Origin: Acinetobacter sp.
GTDB taxonomy: Bacteria; Pseudomonadota; Gammaproteobacteria; Pseudomonadales; Moraxellaceae
Length of the DNA: 15,037 bases
Reading direction: 5' to 3'
NCBI GenBank assembly: GCA_030152675.1
Contig: JASLIY010000059.1
Span: 1 to 15,037, forward strand
The position numbers and the translations under genes are program-made. Every line of letters starts with the position of its first letter. Positions within the stretch are counted from its first letter, which is position 1. The notes beneath the pieces were generated by a model that had not been told where the DNA came from, made no database searches, and saw only the letters and a program-made list of their open reading frames with translations. Positions 1-7,208 of this stretch are shown one piece after another.

Positions 1-540
1 GGGCAATCCAGCCACGATGACCTTCATCTCAAAGGCGCGTGCCAGCTTTGCCACAGCCTGCCCCAATTCGCCATAACCGACGATTCCCAAGGTCTTGCCC
101 GCCAATTCCACGATGGGATAGTCCAACAAACAAAACTGAGCAGAACGCGACCAATCGCCACGGCGAACCGCTTGATCATATTGAACCAAGGACGTGGACA
201 ATGCCAACATCAGCGCAAGCGTATGTTGTGCCACTGCCGCAGTGCCATAACCTTGACAGTTACACACCACGATCCCTTGACGTTCGGCTTGGGCCAAATC
301 GACGTTATTGGTGCCTGTGGCAGAGATCAAAATCAACTTCAAATTAGGGCATTGCGCGAGGGTCTCGGCATTCAATACCACTTTGTTGCTGATCACCACC
401 TCAACCTGTGCGATCCGTGCCAACACTTGATCCGCTTCGGTCTGCGGATATAACGTCAGCTCAGAAAACAGCGCCTGTAGCGCAGAAAAATCCAAGTCCT
501 GTTGATCCAAAGAGGCATGGTCTAAAAATACGGCTTTCAT
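1..540 (-). CDS. D-2-hydroxyacid dehydrogenase, N-terminal part (cut by window edge)
   Basis: NAD(P)-dependent dehydrogenase of the D-isomer-specific 2-hydroxyacid family (glycerate/hydroxypyruvate reductase-like), interconverting 2-keto and D-2-hydroxy acids in the cytoplasm. The 180 visible residues begin MKAVFLDHAS. The N-terminal catalytic-domain segment has SNKVVLNAETL (51-61), the family's SATGTNNVDL (73-82) and QGYGTAAVAQHTLALMLAL (96-114). The Rossmann dinucleotide motif GYGELG follows at 155-160. Family members are about 310-330 residues, so roughly 140 C-terminal residues, including the catalytic Arg/Glu/His region, lie outside the window. The start at 540 is backed by GGAG at 547-550, six bases upstream. 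The exact substrate cannot be told from this half. Family assignment is firm. Confidence 0.93.
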   Translation of the reverse strand, partial: MKAVFLDHASLDQQDLDFSALQALFSELTLYPQTEADQVLARIAQVEVVISNKVVLNAETLAQCPNLKLILISATGTNNVDLAQAERQGIVVCNCQGYGTAAVAQHTLALMLALSTSLVQYDQAVRRGDWSRSAQFCLLDYPIVELAGKTLGIVGYGELGQAVAKLARAFEMKVIVAGLP

Positions 541-647
541 GATGTACTCCGTGTTGATCCTGAAATGCTTTGCTTGAGCATATCCAGCACACGGCTGAAT
601 TGCTCAGTGACTCAGTCAATAGACCTAAATCAATAGCGCTAAGCCAA

Positions 648-1940
648 TTAAGTCAATAGATCCAAGGCTTCGTCAACAGGTGCTTGGCTGTGCAACTTGA
701 CCTGTTCAGTCATGCTGTCACTGTCAAAGTAGCAATGCCCGTTGACGCTGCGCATATATTGTTGCTTATAGCCCATGACATAAAAGTCCGCATATTTCAA
801 AATTAAAATCGGACTCATATCCAAAGATAAAGGCATGTCATGTTTAAATAACTTAAAAATCCGGCGTTCATTCATGGCAATAAAATAACGCTTGTTATTG
901 ACATCAATCTCGGTCAAGCCAGTATGTTTGAGTTGAATCGGAATAATATATTTACCATTCAACTCAATCACGTCTTGCGCATAGCTTTCAATTTTCTGGG
1001 TGATGATATTAAAGACGATCACTTGCCCACTATGATCATAGAGCTGTTGTTGTTCCTCATGCGGTACATTAATTTGAATCCCGAGTTTGAGCAGGTCTTG
1101 CTCATCAACACGTTTATTGGTCAGTAATATACGCGTTAGGTTTTGTTTTAACTGCGCATCAAAAAATTGACTGTCCAACTGCAAGTCACGACTTTTTAGG
1201 ATCTTGCCCAAGGCTTCATTATGACTGCCGAGTGAACGCGCGATCACACTGCGATAGTAGAACTTACTGTTCTTTTTCACTTCACGCATTTTGCGGTAGA
1301 AGTAATGCTCATCGATCTCATGTTCGATAAAGTCATGCAACAACGCTGAGTTGGCCAAGACCGCGATCACTTCATGCCCGGTATACGGCAAACGTAAAGG
1401 GTGCAGCTCAGGAATCACCTGTTGGATTTTTTCAAACTGCTCGCGATCGTTTTCATAATACGGATCATAAATCAGAATATATTCACATGCTGGGTCGATA
1501 TCTTCTCGTTGAATACGCATCTGTGCATGCAGGGTCGGATCAAAGAAATCTACATAGCGGCGATCTTCGACATCCTCTGGATCAATCGAATACTGCGGCA
1601 CCATCGCCACCACGCGATCAAGTTGCAACAACTTCGAATACTTAATCGCAGCATAAGCGCCCATCGAACCGCCATAGGCCACGATGCGTTGATACTGTGC
1701 CAAGATCGGCAACAGAATAGGCATCAAGGCTTGCATACTTTCGGCAGGAAACCATGATTTTTGTTTTGGCATCATCCCGACCATGGCATAGTCATATTTG
1801 GCCAGCGATTTTTCAGCATTGATGCTGCTGCCTTTGGCGCGGGTGATCAGATCCCCGAAAGACAACACCACATTGTGACTACTGCTTGCTAAGTAGATGA
1901 CTCTGATATGATCATCTTCATAAATAATTTGCTTATCCAT
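648..1940 (-). CDS. alpha/beta-hydrolase-like protein with uncharacterised C-terminal domain
   Basis: 430 residues, no signal peptide or membrane segment, so probably cytoplasmic. The first ~215 residues look like an alpha/beta-hydrolase fold: a nucleophile elbow GGSMGA at 90-95 (candidate Ser92), an acidic residue after a strand in ILIYDPYYEND (Asp159) and a late histidine in LPYTGHEV (His189). From memory, a similar GGSMG...D...GH layout occurs in poorly characterised proteins of alphaproteobacteria and in surface-polysaccharide contexts. The C-terminal half (about 216-430) matches nothing I recognise; it begins with a basic helical stretch (FYRKMREVKKNSKFYYRS) and continues with short strand-like segments. 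It could be a hydrolase or an inactive relative; substrate unknown. It is transcribed away from the methyltransferase at 2295, with a promoter candidate at 1979-2008. Start at 1940 is ATG with GGTG five bases upstream. Confidence 0.72.
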   Translation of the reverse strand: MDKQIIYEDDHIRVIYLASSSHNVVLSFGDLITRAKGSSINAEKSLAKYDYAMVGMMPKQKSWFPAESMQALMPILLPILAQYQRIVAYGGSMGAYAAIKYSKLLQLDRVVAMVPQYSIDPEDVEDRRYVDFFDPTLHAQMRIQREDIDPACEYILIYDPYYENDREQFEKIQQVIPELHPLRLPYTGHEVIAVLANSALLHDFIEHEIDEHYFYRKMREVKKNSKFYYRSVIARSLGSHNEALGKILKSRDLQLDSQFFDAQLKQNLTRILLTNKRVDEQDLLKLGIQINVPHEEQQQLYDHSGQVIVFNIITQKIESYAQDVIELNGKYIIPIQLKHTGLTEIDVNNKRYFIAMNERRIFKLFKHDMPLSLDMSPILILKYADFYVMGYKQQYMRSVNGHCYFDSDSMTEQVKLHSQAPVDEALDLLT

Positions 1941-1978
1941 TGCAACACCAAAAAAGATGGTTGGAAATCCTGAACTGC

Positions 1979-2008
1979 TTCATATGCTACCCATCATCGT
2001 AACGTCAA
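1979..2008 (-). promoter_or_regulatory. candidate sigma70 promoter for the hydrolase-like gene
   Basis: On the minus strand, TTGACG (2003-2008) matches the -35 consensus at five of six positions and TATGAA (1979-1984) matches the -10 at four of six, with an 18-base spacer. This puts transcription start near 1972 and gives a leader of about 30 bases before the ATG at 1940. Inferred from sequence only. Confidence 0.4.
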
Positions 2009-2242
2009 AGCCAAGGGGTTTATTTTAGACCTGCTGTACAGATTAAAAAGCACATTATCTTCCACATTGGCAAAATTCCTCAAGCAAATCCGCTTGTTTC
2101 CTGTATAGGCTTGTTTATTTTTCGGCATTTTTTCGCCTTGCTGAATCAATCTCTCCGGTCAGCCGCTCAAGCGCCATACGGTTAACGCCCCCGCAACAGC
2201 GCTTTTCTCGCTGCGCTGCCAAGATCAACTAAACTTGTATTT

Positions 2243-2259
2243 TTAGCCAATTCGGCTAA
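2243..2259. promoter_or_regulatory. operator-like palindrome upstream of methyltransferase
   Basis: TTAGCC (2243-2248) is the reverse complement of GGCTAA (2254-2259) with a 5-base centre AATTC, so the 17 bases form a palindrome with one mismatched pair. It sits 35 bases before the ATG at 2295, where a repressor or activator site would be expected. A short stem-loop without a U-tract is the alternative. No particular regulator is suggested by the sequence. Confidence 0.25.
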
Positions 2260-2294
2260 GTTAATAGACAGCACCTCTGATTGAGTATCACCTG

Positions 2295-3071
2295 ATGTCG
2301 AATACTGTTCATCCTGCTGCACAACAAGGTTTTAGCGCAGCTGCAGCACTGTATCAACAAGTGCGCCCCAATTATCCCCAGGCGATCATCCACTGGTTAC
2401 AACAGGACTTGCAGTTGGGTACGGCGGCCAAAGTGATTGACCTCGGTGCTGGCACCGGAAAATTCCTCGGCTATCTCAGCCAAGTCAGCACACAGATCCT
2501 TGCCGTTGAACCTGTATCCGCCATGCTGGAACAATTAAGTCAGCAACATCCACAGGTTGACACCCTACAAGCGCAAAGCGATCAACTGACCCAATTGCCT
2601 GCACAGCAGTTCGATGCCGTACTCTGCGCACAGTCTTTTCATTGGTTTGCTACACCAGAGAGCTTGCAGTCGATTCATCATGTGCTGAAACCTGGTGCTG
2701 CACTGGGTCTGGTCTGGAATCAGCGGGATGAAAGTGTCGCTTGGGTCAAAGCTTTGGCCGACCTCCTCGCCCAATATGAAACAGATACGCCACGTTTTCA
2801 TAACGATGCTTGGACACAGGTCTTTGAACAACAGGATCTATTTCAGTTCGTTGCAGTACAACATTTTAAGCATCAACACCAAGGCCGCGTTGAGGATGTG
2901 GTGAGTAAACGTTTGCTCTCCACCAGTTTTATTGCGGCCATGCCGGAAGCAGAACAACTTGCACTCAAGCACCAATTTGAACAGATCGTCGCGCAACATA
3001 CGGGCAAAGGTCCACAGGATCAAATTGTGTTTCCCTATGTGACCTATGCCTTTCATTATCGAAAAATCTAA
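2295..3071 (+). CDS. class I SAM-dependent methyltransferase
   Basis: 258 residues, cytoplasmic, of the Methyltransf_11/25 type. Visible motifs in order: motif I VIDLGAGTGKF (47-57), which binds S-adenosylmethionine; the acidic end of strand 2, AVEPVSAML (70-78); strand 4 with the FDAVLCAQSFHWF signature (106-118); and LKPGAALGLVWNQRD (131-145) after it. The FHWF box and the following WN are, from memory, typical of the small-molecule methyltransferase subgroup that contains trans-aconitate and cantharidin-type enzymes, and argue against an RNA or DNA substrate. Length fits that subgroup. The start at 2295 is ATG; the Shine-Dalgarno is weak (GAG ten bases upstream). The lipoprotein gene follows 84 bases downstream on the same strand and may be co-transcribed. 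The substrate cannot be deduced. Confidence 0.85.
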   Translation: MSNTVHPAAQQGFSAAAALYQQVRPNYPQAIIHWLQQDLQLGTAAKVIDLGAGTGKFLGYLSQVSTQILAVEPVSAMLEQLSQQHPQVDTLQAQSDQLTQLPAQQFDAVLCAQSFHWFATPESLQSIHHVLKPGAALGLVWNQRDESVAWVKALADLLAQYETDTPRFHNDAWTQVFEQQDLFQFVAVQHFKHQHQGRVEDVVSKRLLSTSFIAAMPEAEQLALKHQFEQIVAQHTGKGPQDQIVFPYVTYAFHYRKI

Positions 3072-3155
3072 GCCAACGGACGGCTCTACCGACCTCAAGA
3101 TGATCGCAGCCACGGTCATTCATTACCCATTTCCATGATTTATCTCGAGCGCCCT

Positions 3156-3716
3156 ATGAAGCAAAAACAGCACCGTTCACCACTGATCCTGAGTCTATGT
3201 GGCAGCCTGCTGCTACTGAGTGCATGTAATCCGCAGTCTGAACAAAAAACCTCGGCAGACAGCAGTACCACGACCTCCTCAACAGCGCAATCCAATGCCG
3301 CAGCGCCATCTAGTGCCAAAGCCGATCCAGTCAAAACTTTTGCTGCGACGGCAGATGATATGCATGACATTGCACTCATTGATGAATTTCATGAAAAATT
3401 CAACGCCATGAGCCTTGAGTTTGAAGCAGACTTACGCAGCCTGCGCGAAAGCAATAACTTAAGCGCTGAAATGCAACAACAGCGTCAACTCGACCATGCC
3501 CAATCTGCACTGACCATGCTAAATGCACTCGAACTCAAAACTGAGCAAGGGCGTTATATTCAGGGCTTACTTTATCAATATTGGGAAAAACAAGTGCAGC
3601 ATTTTCAAGCGCTAGACGCAGCAGCACAACAACACAGTGCAGCCGCGGCAAGCGAAGCGGAAAAAGATCTATTGACCGCGCAGGCTCAGTTCAAACATTG
3701 GAAATTACAACTCTAG
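3156..3716 (+). CDS. small lipoprotein of unknown function
   Basis: 186 residues from the ATG at 3156. I prefer this start to the upstream in-frame ATG at 3135 because it gives a canonical short signal peptide (MKQKQHRSPLIL...) ending in the lipobox LLSAC, with Cys24 as the lipidated residue. Asn at +2 does not signal inner-membrane retention, so outer-membrane attachment is likely. Residues 25-62 are a Ser/Thr/Ala-rich, low-complexity tether. The rest (about 65-186) is predicted helical, rich in Gln, Glu and Ala, with heptad-like leucines, so a coiled coil is plausible. I do not recognise the family. It follows the methyltransferase by 84 bases and ends 112 bases from the convergent gene at 3828, with a 10-bp hairpin between. 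Presence as a real gene is well supported; the function is unknown. Confidence 0.75.
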   Translation: MKQKQHRSPLILSLCGSLLLLSACNPQSEQKTSADSSTTTSSTAQSNAAAPSSAKADPVKTFAATADDMHDIALIDEFHEKFNAMSLEFEADLRSLRESNNLSAEMQQQRQLDHAQSALTMLNALELKTEQGRYIQGLLYQYWEKQVQHFQALDAAAQQHSAAAASEAEKDLLTAQAQFKHWKLQL

Positions 3717-3751
3717 TCTATCTGTGCTGTAGCAGTATGTTGATCCACACA

Positions 3752-3781
3752 GATACGCTGCCCTCAGTTGCGCAGCGTATC
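3752..3781. terminator. strong hairpin between convergent genes
   Basis: GATACGCTGC (3752-3761) and GCAGCGTATC (3772-3781) form a perfect 10-bp stem with a 10-base loop, 36 bases after the lipoprotein stop and 47 bases beyond the stop of the opposing gene. That position suits a bidirectional terminator. However, neither side carries a run of Ts, so classical intrinsic termination is doubtful; it could instead protect the mRNA 3' ends. Confidence 0.4.
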
Positions 3782-3827
3782 CTGCGATGATGATCCGCAC
3801 GACCAGACGCGATCTAGATATAGAGCG

Positions 3828-4388
3828 CTAGATATTTTGCCGTTCGATCCATTGAATCGAATCAACTCGGATCAGACGGCAGGCACCATCGCCAATCCCG
3901 TTCCAATCCAATGCGGATTTCCAGACCAGATCATGGTCATTGATCTGCACCAAATCACCATGCAGTCGAATCAGATCACCCCGTTTCACTTGCTTAATTT
4001 GTTTGGCGATTTCCGGATTGCCCGGAATGATATGCATGTTATTCACCAATTGGGTCGCGAGACGTGGCGCAATCGGTGGACGCGCCATTTTCCAATTTAG
4101 AAAACGGTCATATTGATTGATCGAGATTTGACGGGCAATCTCAGGCTCAGTAAAGATCCCACGGGTGACGGCGAAATCAATCGGAGAAAACTTGGCTTGG
4201 GCATCATCGTGATATTCCTTAGATCCCAAAATCCGAAACTCACCTTGAAAAGGCTCAAGTACCGACATCTGCTGATTTTTCACGATCGGCGCGAGGCCTT
4301 TGGCAATATTATATTCGGCAGACAGATTGGCTGCTGAGAGTTGCAACGAACTGCACGCCAAGAGTGCCGCATAGATCCACTTTTTCAT
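3828..4388 (-). CDS. exported conserved hypothetical protein
   Basis: 186 residues with a Sec signal peptide (MKKWIYAALLACSSLQLSAA, then NLSAEYN), so probably periplasmic; the mature form is about 165 residues. Blocks that look conserved: KFSPIDFAVTRG, ISINQYDRFLNWKM, a PPIAPR stretch, NNMHIIPGNPEIAKQI, GDLIRLHGDLVQI and the C-terminal GDGACRLIRVDSIQW. From memory, proteins with the same order of blocks (SP-D-A-G, Q-R-WY, PPIP, NMHLIPA, GxxVRLxGxLV, GACELIWVE) are widespread in Proteobacteria without an assigned function, so this is a conserved family and not a spurious ORF. Two ATGs compete: 4391 has GAGGAA (4395-4400) only three bases away, while 4388 has it six bases away, so I chose 4388. 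The gene stands alone, with its own upstream region (4389-4644). Confidence 0.78.
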   Translation of the reverse strand: MKKWIYAALLACSSLQLSAANLSAEYNIAKGLAPIVKNQQMSVLEPFQGEFRILGSKEYHDDAQAKFSPIDFAVTRGIFTEPEIARQISINQYDRFLNWKMARPPIAPRLATQLVNNMHIIPGNPEIAKQIKQVKRGDLIRLHGDLVQINDHDLVWKSALDWNGIGDGACRLIRVDSIQWIERQNI

Positions 4389-4464
4389 CATCCGTTCCTC
4401 ATCACGCTGATTTCAAATTTCCACTGTGCTCGCCATACTATGTATAGATCGTGAATTTAAAACC

Positions 4465-4475
4465 TAACCGGGTTA
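4465..4475. promoter_or_regulatory. short palindrome upstream of the exported hypothetical
   Basis: TAACC (4465-4469) mirrors GGTTA (4471-4475) around a single G, about 75 bases upstream of the ATG at 4388. A second perfect palindrome, CTACAGCTGTAG, lies at 4511-4522. Both are in the only sequence that can hold this gene's promoter. They may be regulator sites, but the first is short enough to arise by chance. Confidence 0.2.
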
Positions 4476-4644
4476 ACAAATCTTATATATTCGTAACAGA
4501 TTTGTCAGCTCTACAGCTGTAGCAACCAGCCCCACGTTGAGCGCTCTCTCTGCCACGTCCTCTCAGTTTAAACATCATCCCTTAAACACGACTTAAAACC
4601 TGATGCAGGCTTAGGAGCCCATTCACTCATGACTGCATGACGGA

Positions 4645-5112
4645 TTAGTCATCAAAATCAATACGAACCGTTTCAAAACGCACCCGTCCTGCGCGGATTG
4701 CTTCGGCAATCGCCTGTTGCCCTTTGGTCAAACGTGCGCCACCACTTTTAATATCAATCAACACCACCTCGATATCGGATGCTCGACCGGTGCCTTCACG
4801 GAAGTCACTGTAGCCATCAAACACCACATAATCGATCGGATCACCCATAAATTTAGCATCGCTAGGAAGATAAGGAAACTCGGGTAGAATCGGCGCCAAT
4901 TGCTCAGCCATCTTGCCTTTGAGCACGGCGCGACTGGTGTTGACACTGCGACGCTGTGCCTCGCGCAAGGCCTGTTGATGCTCCAACTCAAGCTCCGCAA
5001 TATACTGCTCATACTCTGCCTTGGTTTTGGCATGTCGGGTTCCAGACAAAATCATGGTCGCCAATATAACCCCCAATATTGCGCCAATCGTCATTGCCAA
5101 CCAAATAGACAT
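4645..5112 (-). CDS. membrane-anchored Holliday-junction-resolvase-like protein (Endonuc_Holl family)
   Basis: 155 residues. An N-terminal membrane segment (about 2-23, WLAMTIGAILGVILATMIL) is followed by a charged, probably coiled-coil linker (28-58) and a compact nuclease-like fold. The core matches what I know of PF10107, predicted endonucleases related to archaeal Holliday junction resolvases: GKMAEQLAPILPEF (66-79), GDPIDYVVFDG (90-100), VVLIDIKSGGARLTKGQQAI (116-135) and VRFETVRID at the end. Candidate metal-site residues are Glu70, Asp94 and the Asp120-x-Lys122 pair; as I recall the family usually has Glu-x-Lys there, so Asp is a conservative change. The longer reading from 5151 is rejected because GGAAG at 5119-5123 lies six bases before the ATG at 5112. 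Divergent from the ParA-like gene. Catalytic activity is unproven for the family as far as I know. Confidence 0.8.
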   Translation of the reverse strand: MSIWLAMTIGAILGVILATMILSGTRHAKTKAEYEQYIAELELEHQQALREAQRRSVNTSRAVLKGKMAEQLAPILPEFPYLPSDAKFMGDPIDYVVFDGYSDFREGTGRASDIEVVLIDIKSGGARLTKGQQAIAEAIRAGRVRFETVRIDFDD

Positions 5113-5118
5113 GATGGT

Positions 5119-5123
5119 CTTCC
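5119..5123 (-). promoter_or_regulatory. ribosome binding site that sets the start of the resolvase-like gene
   Basis: GGAAG on the minus strand, six bases before the ATG at 5112. It lies inside the longer possible reading frame that begins at 5151, which makes 5112 the better start and places the hydrophobic segment at the very N-terminus. Confidence 0.6.
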
Positions 5124-5241
5124 TTTTTTTAAAATAATGCCGATGTAACAATGACTAAAGTTGTAGCTACGGTCATCGCCAAGTGAAAAAAAAATGTTAA
5201 GCTAGAAACAAATATCAATTGACATTATTTGATCTAAAAAT

Positions 5242-5886
5242 ATGAAGACGATACTGATAGCCAATCAGAAAGGCGGCTGTGGAAAAACCATAACAGCCAT
5301 CACCCTCGCCTCTGCTCTCGCGCATAAAAATTATAAAGTCGCCCTCGCAGATGCAGACAATCAAAAATCAGCGTTGCAATGGCTCAAACAGCGTCCTGCA
5401 GAACGCCCTGAGATCCAAAGTCTCGACTGGCGTCCGGGCAAGTCTTTTGGTGATGCACCTAAAAACTTGGATTACTTGATCATCGATGCACCAGGTGCCT
5501 TAACCGGTGAATATGCTGAACAATTAATCAGTGAATGTCATGCTATTGTAACGCCATTACAACCTTCGTTTTTTGATATTGACAGTACCCGACGTTTTTT
5601 AAAGCATATTCAAGACATCAAACGCATTCGCAAAGGCAAAGTCGAAATCCATTTGATCGCCAATCGGGTCAAATCATATCGATCAAGTGCCCTTGAAATT
5701 GAAGCATTTTTTGAAAAAATTGGCCAACAACCTGTGGTCTGGATCTCGGAACGCAGCGCCTATAGCCAACTGGCCATGCAAGGCCTGAGCATTTATGATA
5801 AAAATCAAAAGAATTTCTTAGCGATTCAACAACAATGGCAGCCCTTACTTGATGTTTTAATAGACGATCCAAGTGATTGGTTCTAA
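5242..5886 (+). CDS. orphan ParA-type ATPase
   Basis: 214-residue P-loop ATPase of the ParA/MinD (SIMIBI) class. The deviant Walker A KGGCGKT is at 10-16 with the signature lysine, preceded by ILIANQ. The switch I region is ALADADNQKS (34-43), with the aspartate typical of this class, and Walker B is YLIIDAPGA (78-86). Such ATPases dimerise on ATP and position DNA or protein cargo by binding DNA or membrane. There is no N-terminal helix-turn-helix, as in small type-Ib plasmid ParA or chromosomal orphan ParA. No ParB, centromere-like repeat array or replication gene is present nearby, so a role in plasmid or chromosome partitioning is not supported; the cargo is unknown. Start is fixed by the P-loop near the N-terminus; no clear Shine-Dalgarno is seen in the A-rich leader. 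It is divergent from the resolvase-like gene. Confidence 0.88.
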   Translation: MKTILIANQKGGCGKTITAITLASALAHKNYKVALADADNQKSALQWLKQRPAERPEIQSLDWRPGKSFGDAPKNLDYLIIDAPGALTGEYAEQLISECHAIVTPLQPSFFDIDSTRRFLKHIQDIKRIRKGKVEIHLIANRVKSYRSSALEIEAFFEKIGQQPVVWISERSAYSQLAMQGLSIYDKNQKNFLAIQQQWQPLLDVLIDDPSDWF

Positions 5887-6014
5887 TGTTAAAACGCGCT
5901 TGAGGTTGTCTAATTTGCCCAAATCACACCTTGATTGAGGCACGACCTTGACCTTGCAAACGCAATTCGAACTGATCTTTAGTCCTGTTGAATTCACCCC
6001 CACCAGAGAATAGC

Positions 6015-7145
6015 GTGCAACAATTTAATCCGTCTTTACAACGCATACTGTTTTTAGGCCTATGTTTTATCTTGCTGTACTTAGGCTATGACATCCTCAA
6101 ATACTTTATTGTCCCGGTGCTGTGGGCCTGTATCATCACCTATATGACATGGCCGATTTACAAATATATTCAACGGCTTTGTGGTGAGCAGCGTCCAAGT
6201 TTAAGTGCTGCGATCATGCTGAGTTTGGTCACCTTGGTGATTGGCTTACCACTGATTTTTGCGGTGTTTATGCTGCAACAAGAAGGCCGCAATTTATATT
6301 TCAATCTTCATCAACAACTGATTTCAGGTGATTTTGTTGTTCCCGACTTGATCCTCAATCTTCCGATCATCGGCCCCGAAATTGGCCGTATCATCCATGA
6401 AATCAATGCCAATCCCAATATGCTGTCGCAGAATATCTCGCTTTGGGTTCAAGGCCATTTGAATTATGGCAAAATCGTCATTGGTGAGATCAGTAAAAAT
6501 CTAATTAAATTCAGTATCGTATTACTGTCATTATTCTTCTTCTATCGCGATGGACAAACCATTTTGCAGCAAGTCAGTAAGGCGCTGGAAAATATTATTG
6601 GCCCACGTGTGCACCATTATGTTGAAACCATTTCAGATACCACACGTGCGGTGGTGTATGGGGTGGGACTGACTGCGGTGGCACAAGCCATCCTCGCGGG
6701 ACTCAGCTACTTTGTTGCTGGCGTGCCCAACCCTATGGTGCTCACCATCGCCACCTTCTTGCTGGCGCTGATTCCATTTGGAACCCCTGTGGCCTATGGC
6801 GCGGTATCTCTGTGGTTGTTCTCGCAAGGTCAAACCATTGAAGCTGTCGGCGTCATGGTCTGGGGCGTCTGTATCGTCAGTACCTCAGATAACGTGATTC
6901 GCCCATTGGTCATCTCAGGCGCAACCAAGATTCCATTTTTATTGATCATGTTTGGCGTTTTGGGTGGGATCACCAGCTTCGGCTTGGTCGGTTTGTTTAT
7001 TGGTCCAGTCATCTTGGCTGTGCTCTTGGCGATCTGGCGTGAATGGCTACATGAAAGTATCGAAAAACCGATGCTGCCCGATGCCAGCATGGCTTATGAG
7101 CTTGATGAACATGAAAAAAATGGCGATAGCACTGATTTAAGTTAA
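6015..7145 (+). CDS. AI-2E family transporter (PerM/YdiK-like membrane protein)
   Basis: 376 residues from a GTG at 6015. A TTG at 5988 in the same frame would add nine residues (MNSPPPENS), but it has no ribosome site, whereas AGAGAA precedes the GTG. Inner-membrane protein of PF01594, with about eight helices. The order is a hydrophobic N-terminal pair (FLGLCFILLYLGYDIL, then the VPVLWACIITYMTWPIY region), a third helix, a long soluble loop containing LPIIGPEIG, and a C-terminal bundle. That bundle carries the family signatures VVYGVGLTAVAQAILAG, TSDNVIRPLVISGATKIP and FGLVGLFIGPVILAV. The DNVIRP and GLFIGP blocks match E. coli YdiK as I remember it. Family members have been linked to autoinducer-2, Na+/H+ or peptide efflux; the substrate here is unknown. 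It starts 128 bases after parA and is followed by a likely terminator. Confidence 0.9.
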   Translation: MQQFNPSLQRILFLGLCFILLYLGYDILKYFIVPVLWACIITYMTWPIYKYIQRLCGEQRPSLSAAIMLSLVTLVIGLPLIFAVFMLQQEGRNLYFNLHQQLISGDFVVPDLILNLPIIGPEIGRIIHEINANPNMLSQNISLWVQGHLNYGKIVIGEISKNLIKFSIVLLSLFFFYRDGQTILQQVSKALENIIGPRVHHYVETISDTTRAVVYGVGLTAVAQAILAGLSYFVAGVPNPMVLTIATFLLALIPFGTPVAYGAVSLWLFSQGQTIEAVGVMVWGVCIVSTSDNVIRPLVISGATKIPFLLIMFGVLGGITSFGLVGLFIGPVILAVLLAIWREWLHESIEKPMLPDASMAYELDEHEKNGDSTDLS

Positions 7146-7155
7146 GAAACAGATA

Positions 7156-7204
7156 CAAAGCCAAGCCCGCCTCAGCTTGTTTCCACGGTGAGGCTTTGCT
7201 TTAC
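7156..7204 (+). terminator. probable intrinsic terminator after the AI-2E family gene
   Basis: GCCTCA (7169-7174) pairs with TGAGGC (7189-7194), followed by a T-rich tail (TTTGCTTTACTT). An overlapping alternative pairs CAAAGCC (7156-7162) with GGCTTTG (7192-7198). It starts about 10 bases after the stop codon. The tail is interrupted and the loop is long (14 bases), so efficiency is uncertain. Confidence 0.45.
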
Positions 7205-7208
7205 TTCA

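Larger units (their letters stand above)
1941..2294. other. 354-base divergent intergenic region
   Basis: This gap lies between the start of the hydrolase-like gene (-) and the methyltransferase (+). It holds the minus-strand promoter candidate at 1979-2008. It also has an inverted pair CAGCGC (2197-2202) / GCGCTG (2213-2218) with a 10-base loop and no T-tract, and a near-perfect 17-base palindrome TTAGCCAATTCGGCTAA at 2243-2259, about 35 bases before the methyltransferase start. I see no ORF, tRNA or recognisable small RNA in it. Confidence 0.6.

Noticed and set aside
39..453. Two plus-strand ORFs (39-347 and 172-453) inside the dehydrogenase region
   Set aside because: The minus strand encodes an unmistakable 2-hydroxyacid dehydrogenase over the same bases; these are antisense shadows.
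613..660. Two copies of AGTCAATAGA (613-622 and 651-660) before the start of the dehydrogenase gene
   Set aside because: The second copy lies at the end of the hydrolase-like coding sequence, the copies are 38 bases apart, and there is no symmetry or promoter element tied to them. Probably chance or a small duplication.
4599..4609. CCTG-ATG-CAGG mini-hairpin with a TTTT on the minus-strand side, after the resolvase-like gene
   Set aside because: A 4-bp stem with a 3-base loop and four Ts is too weak to call a terminator.
5219..5224. Perfect TTGACA hexamer upstream of the ParA-like gene
   Set aside because: Only 17 bases separate it from the start codon, so the matching -10 box would fall on the ATG and transcription would begin inside the P-loop coding region. 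The frame cannot start later, since the Walker A motif is at residues 10-16. It is not this gene's -35.
5242..5886. ParA as evidence for a plasmid or partition locus
   Set aside because: No ParB, replication gene, iterons or parS-like repeats are visible, and the neighbours are typical chromosomal genes.
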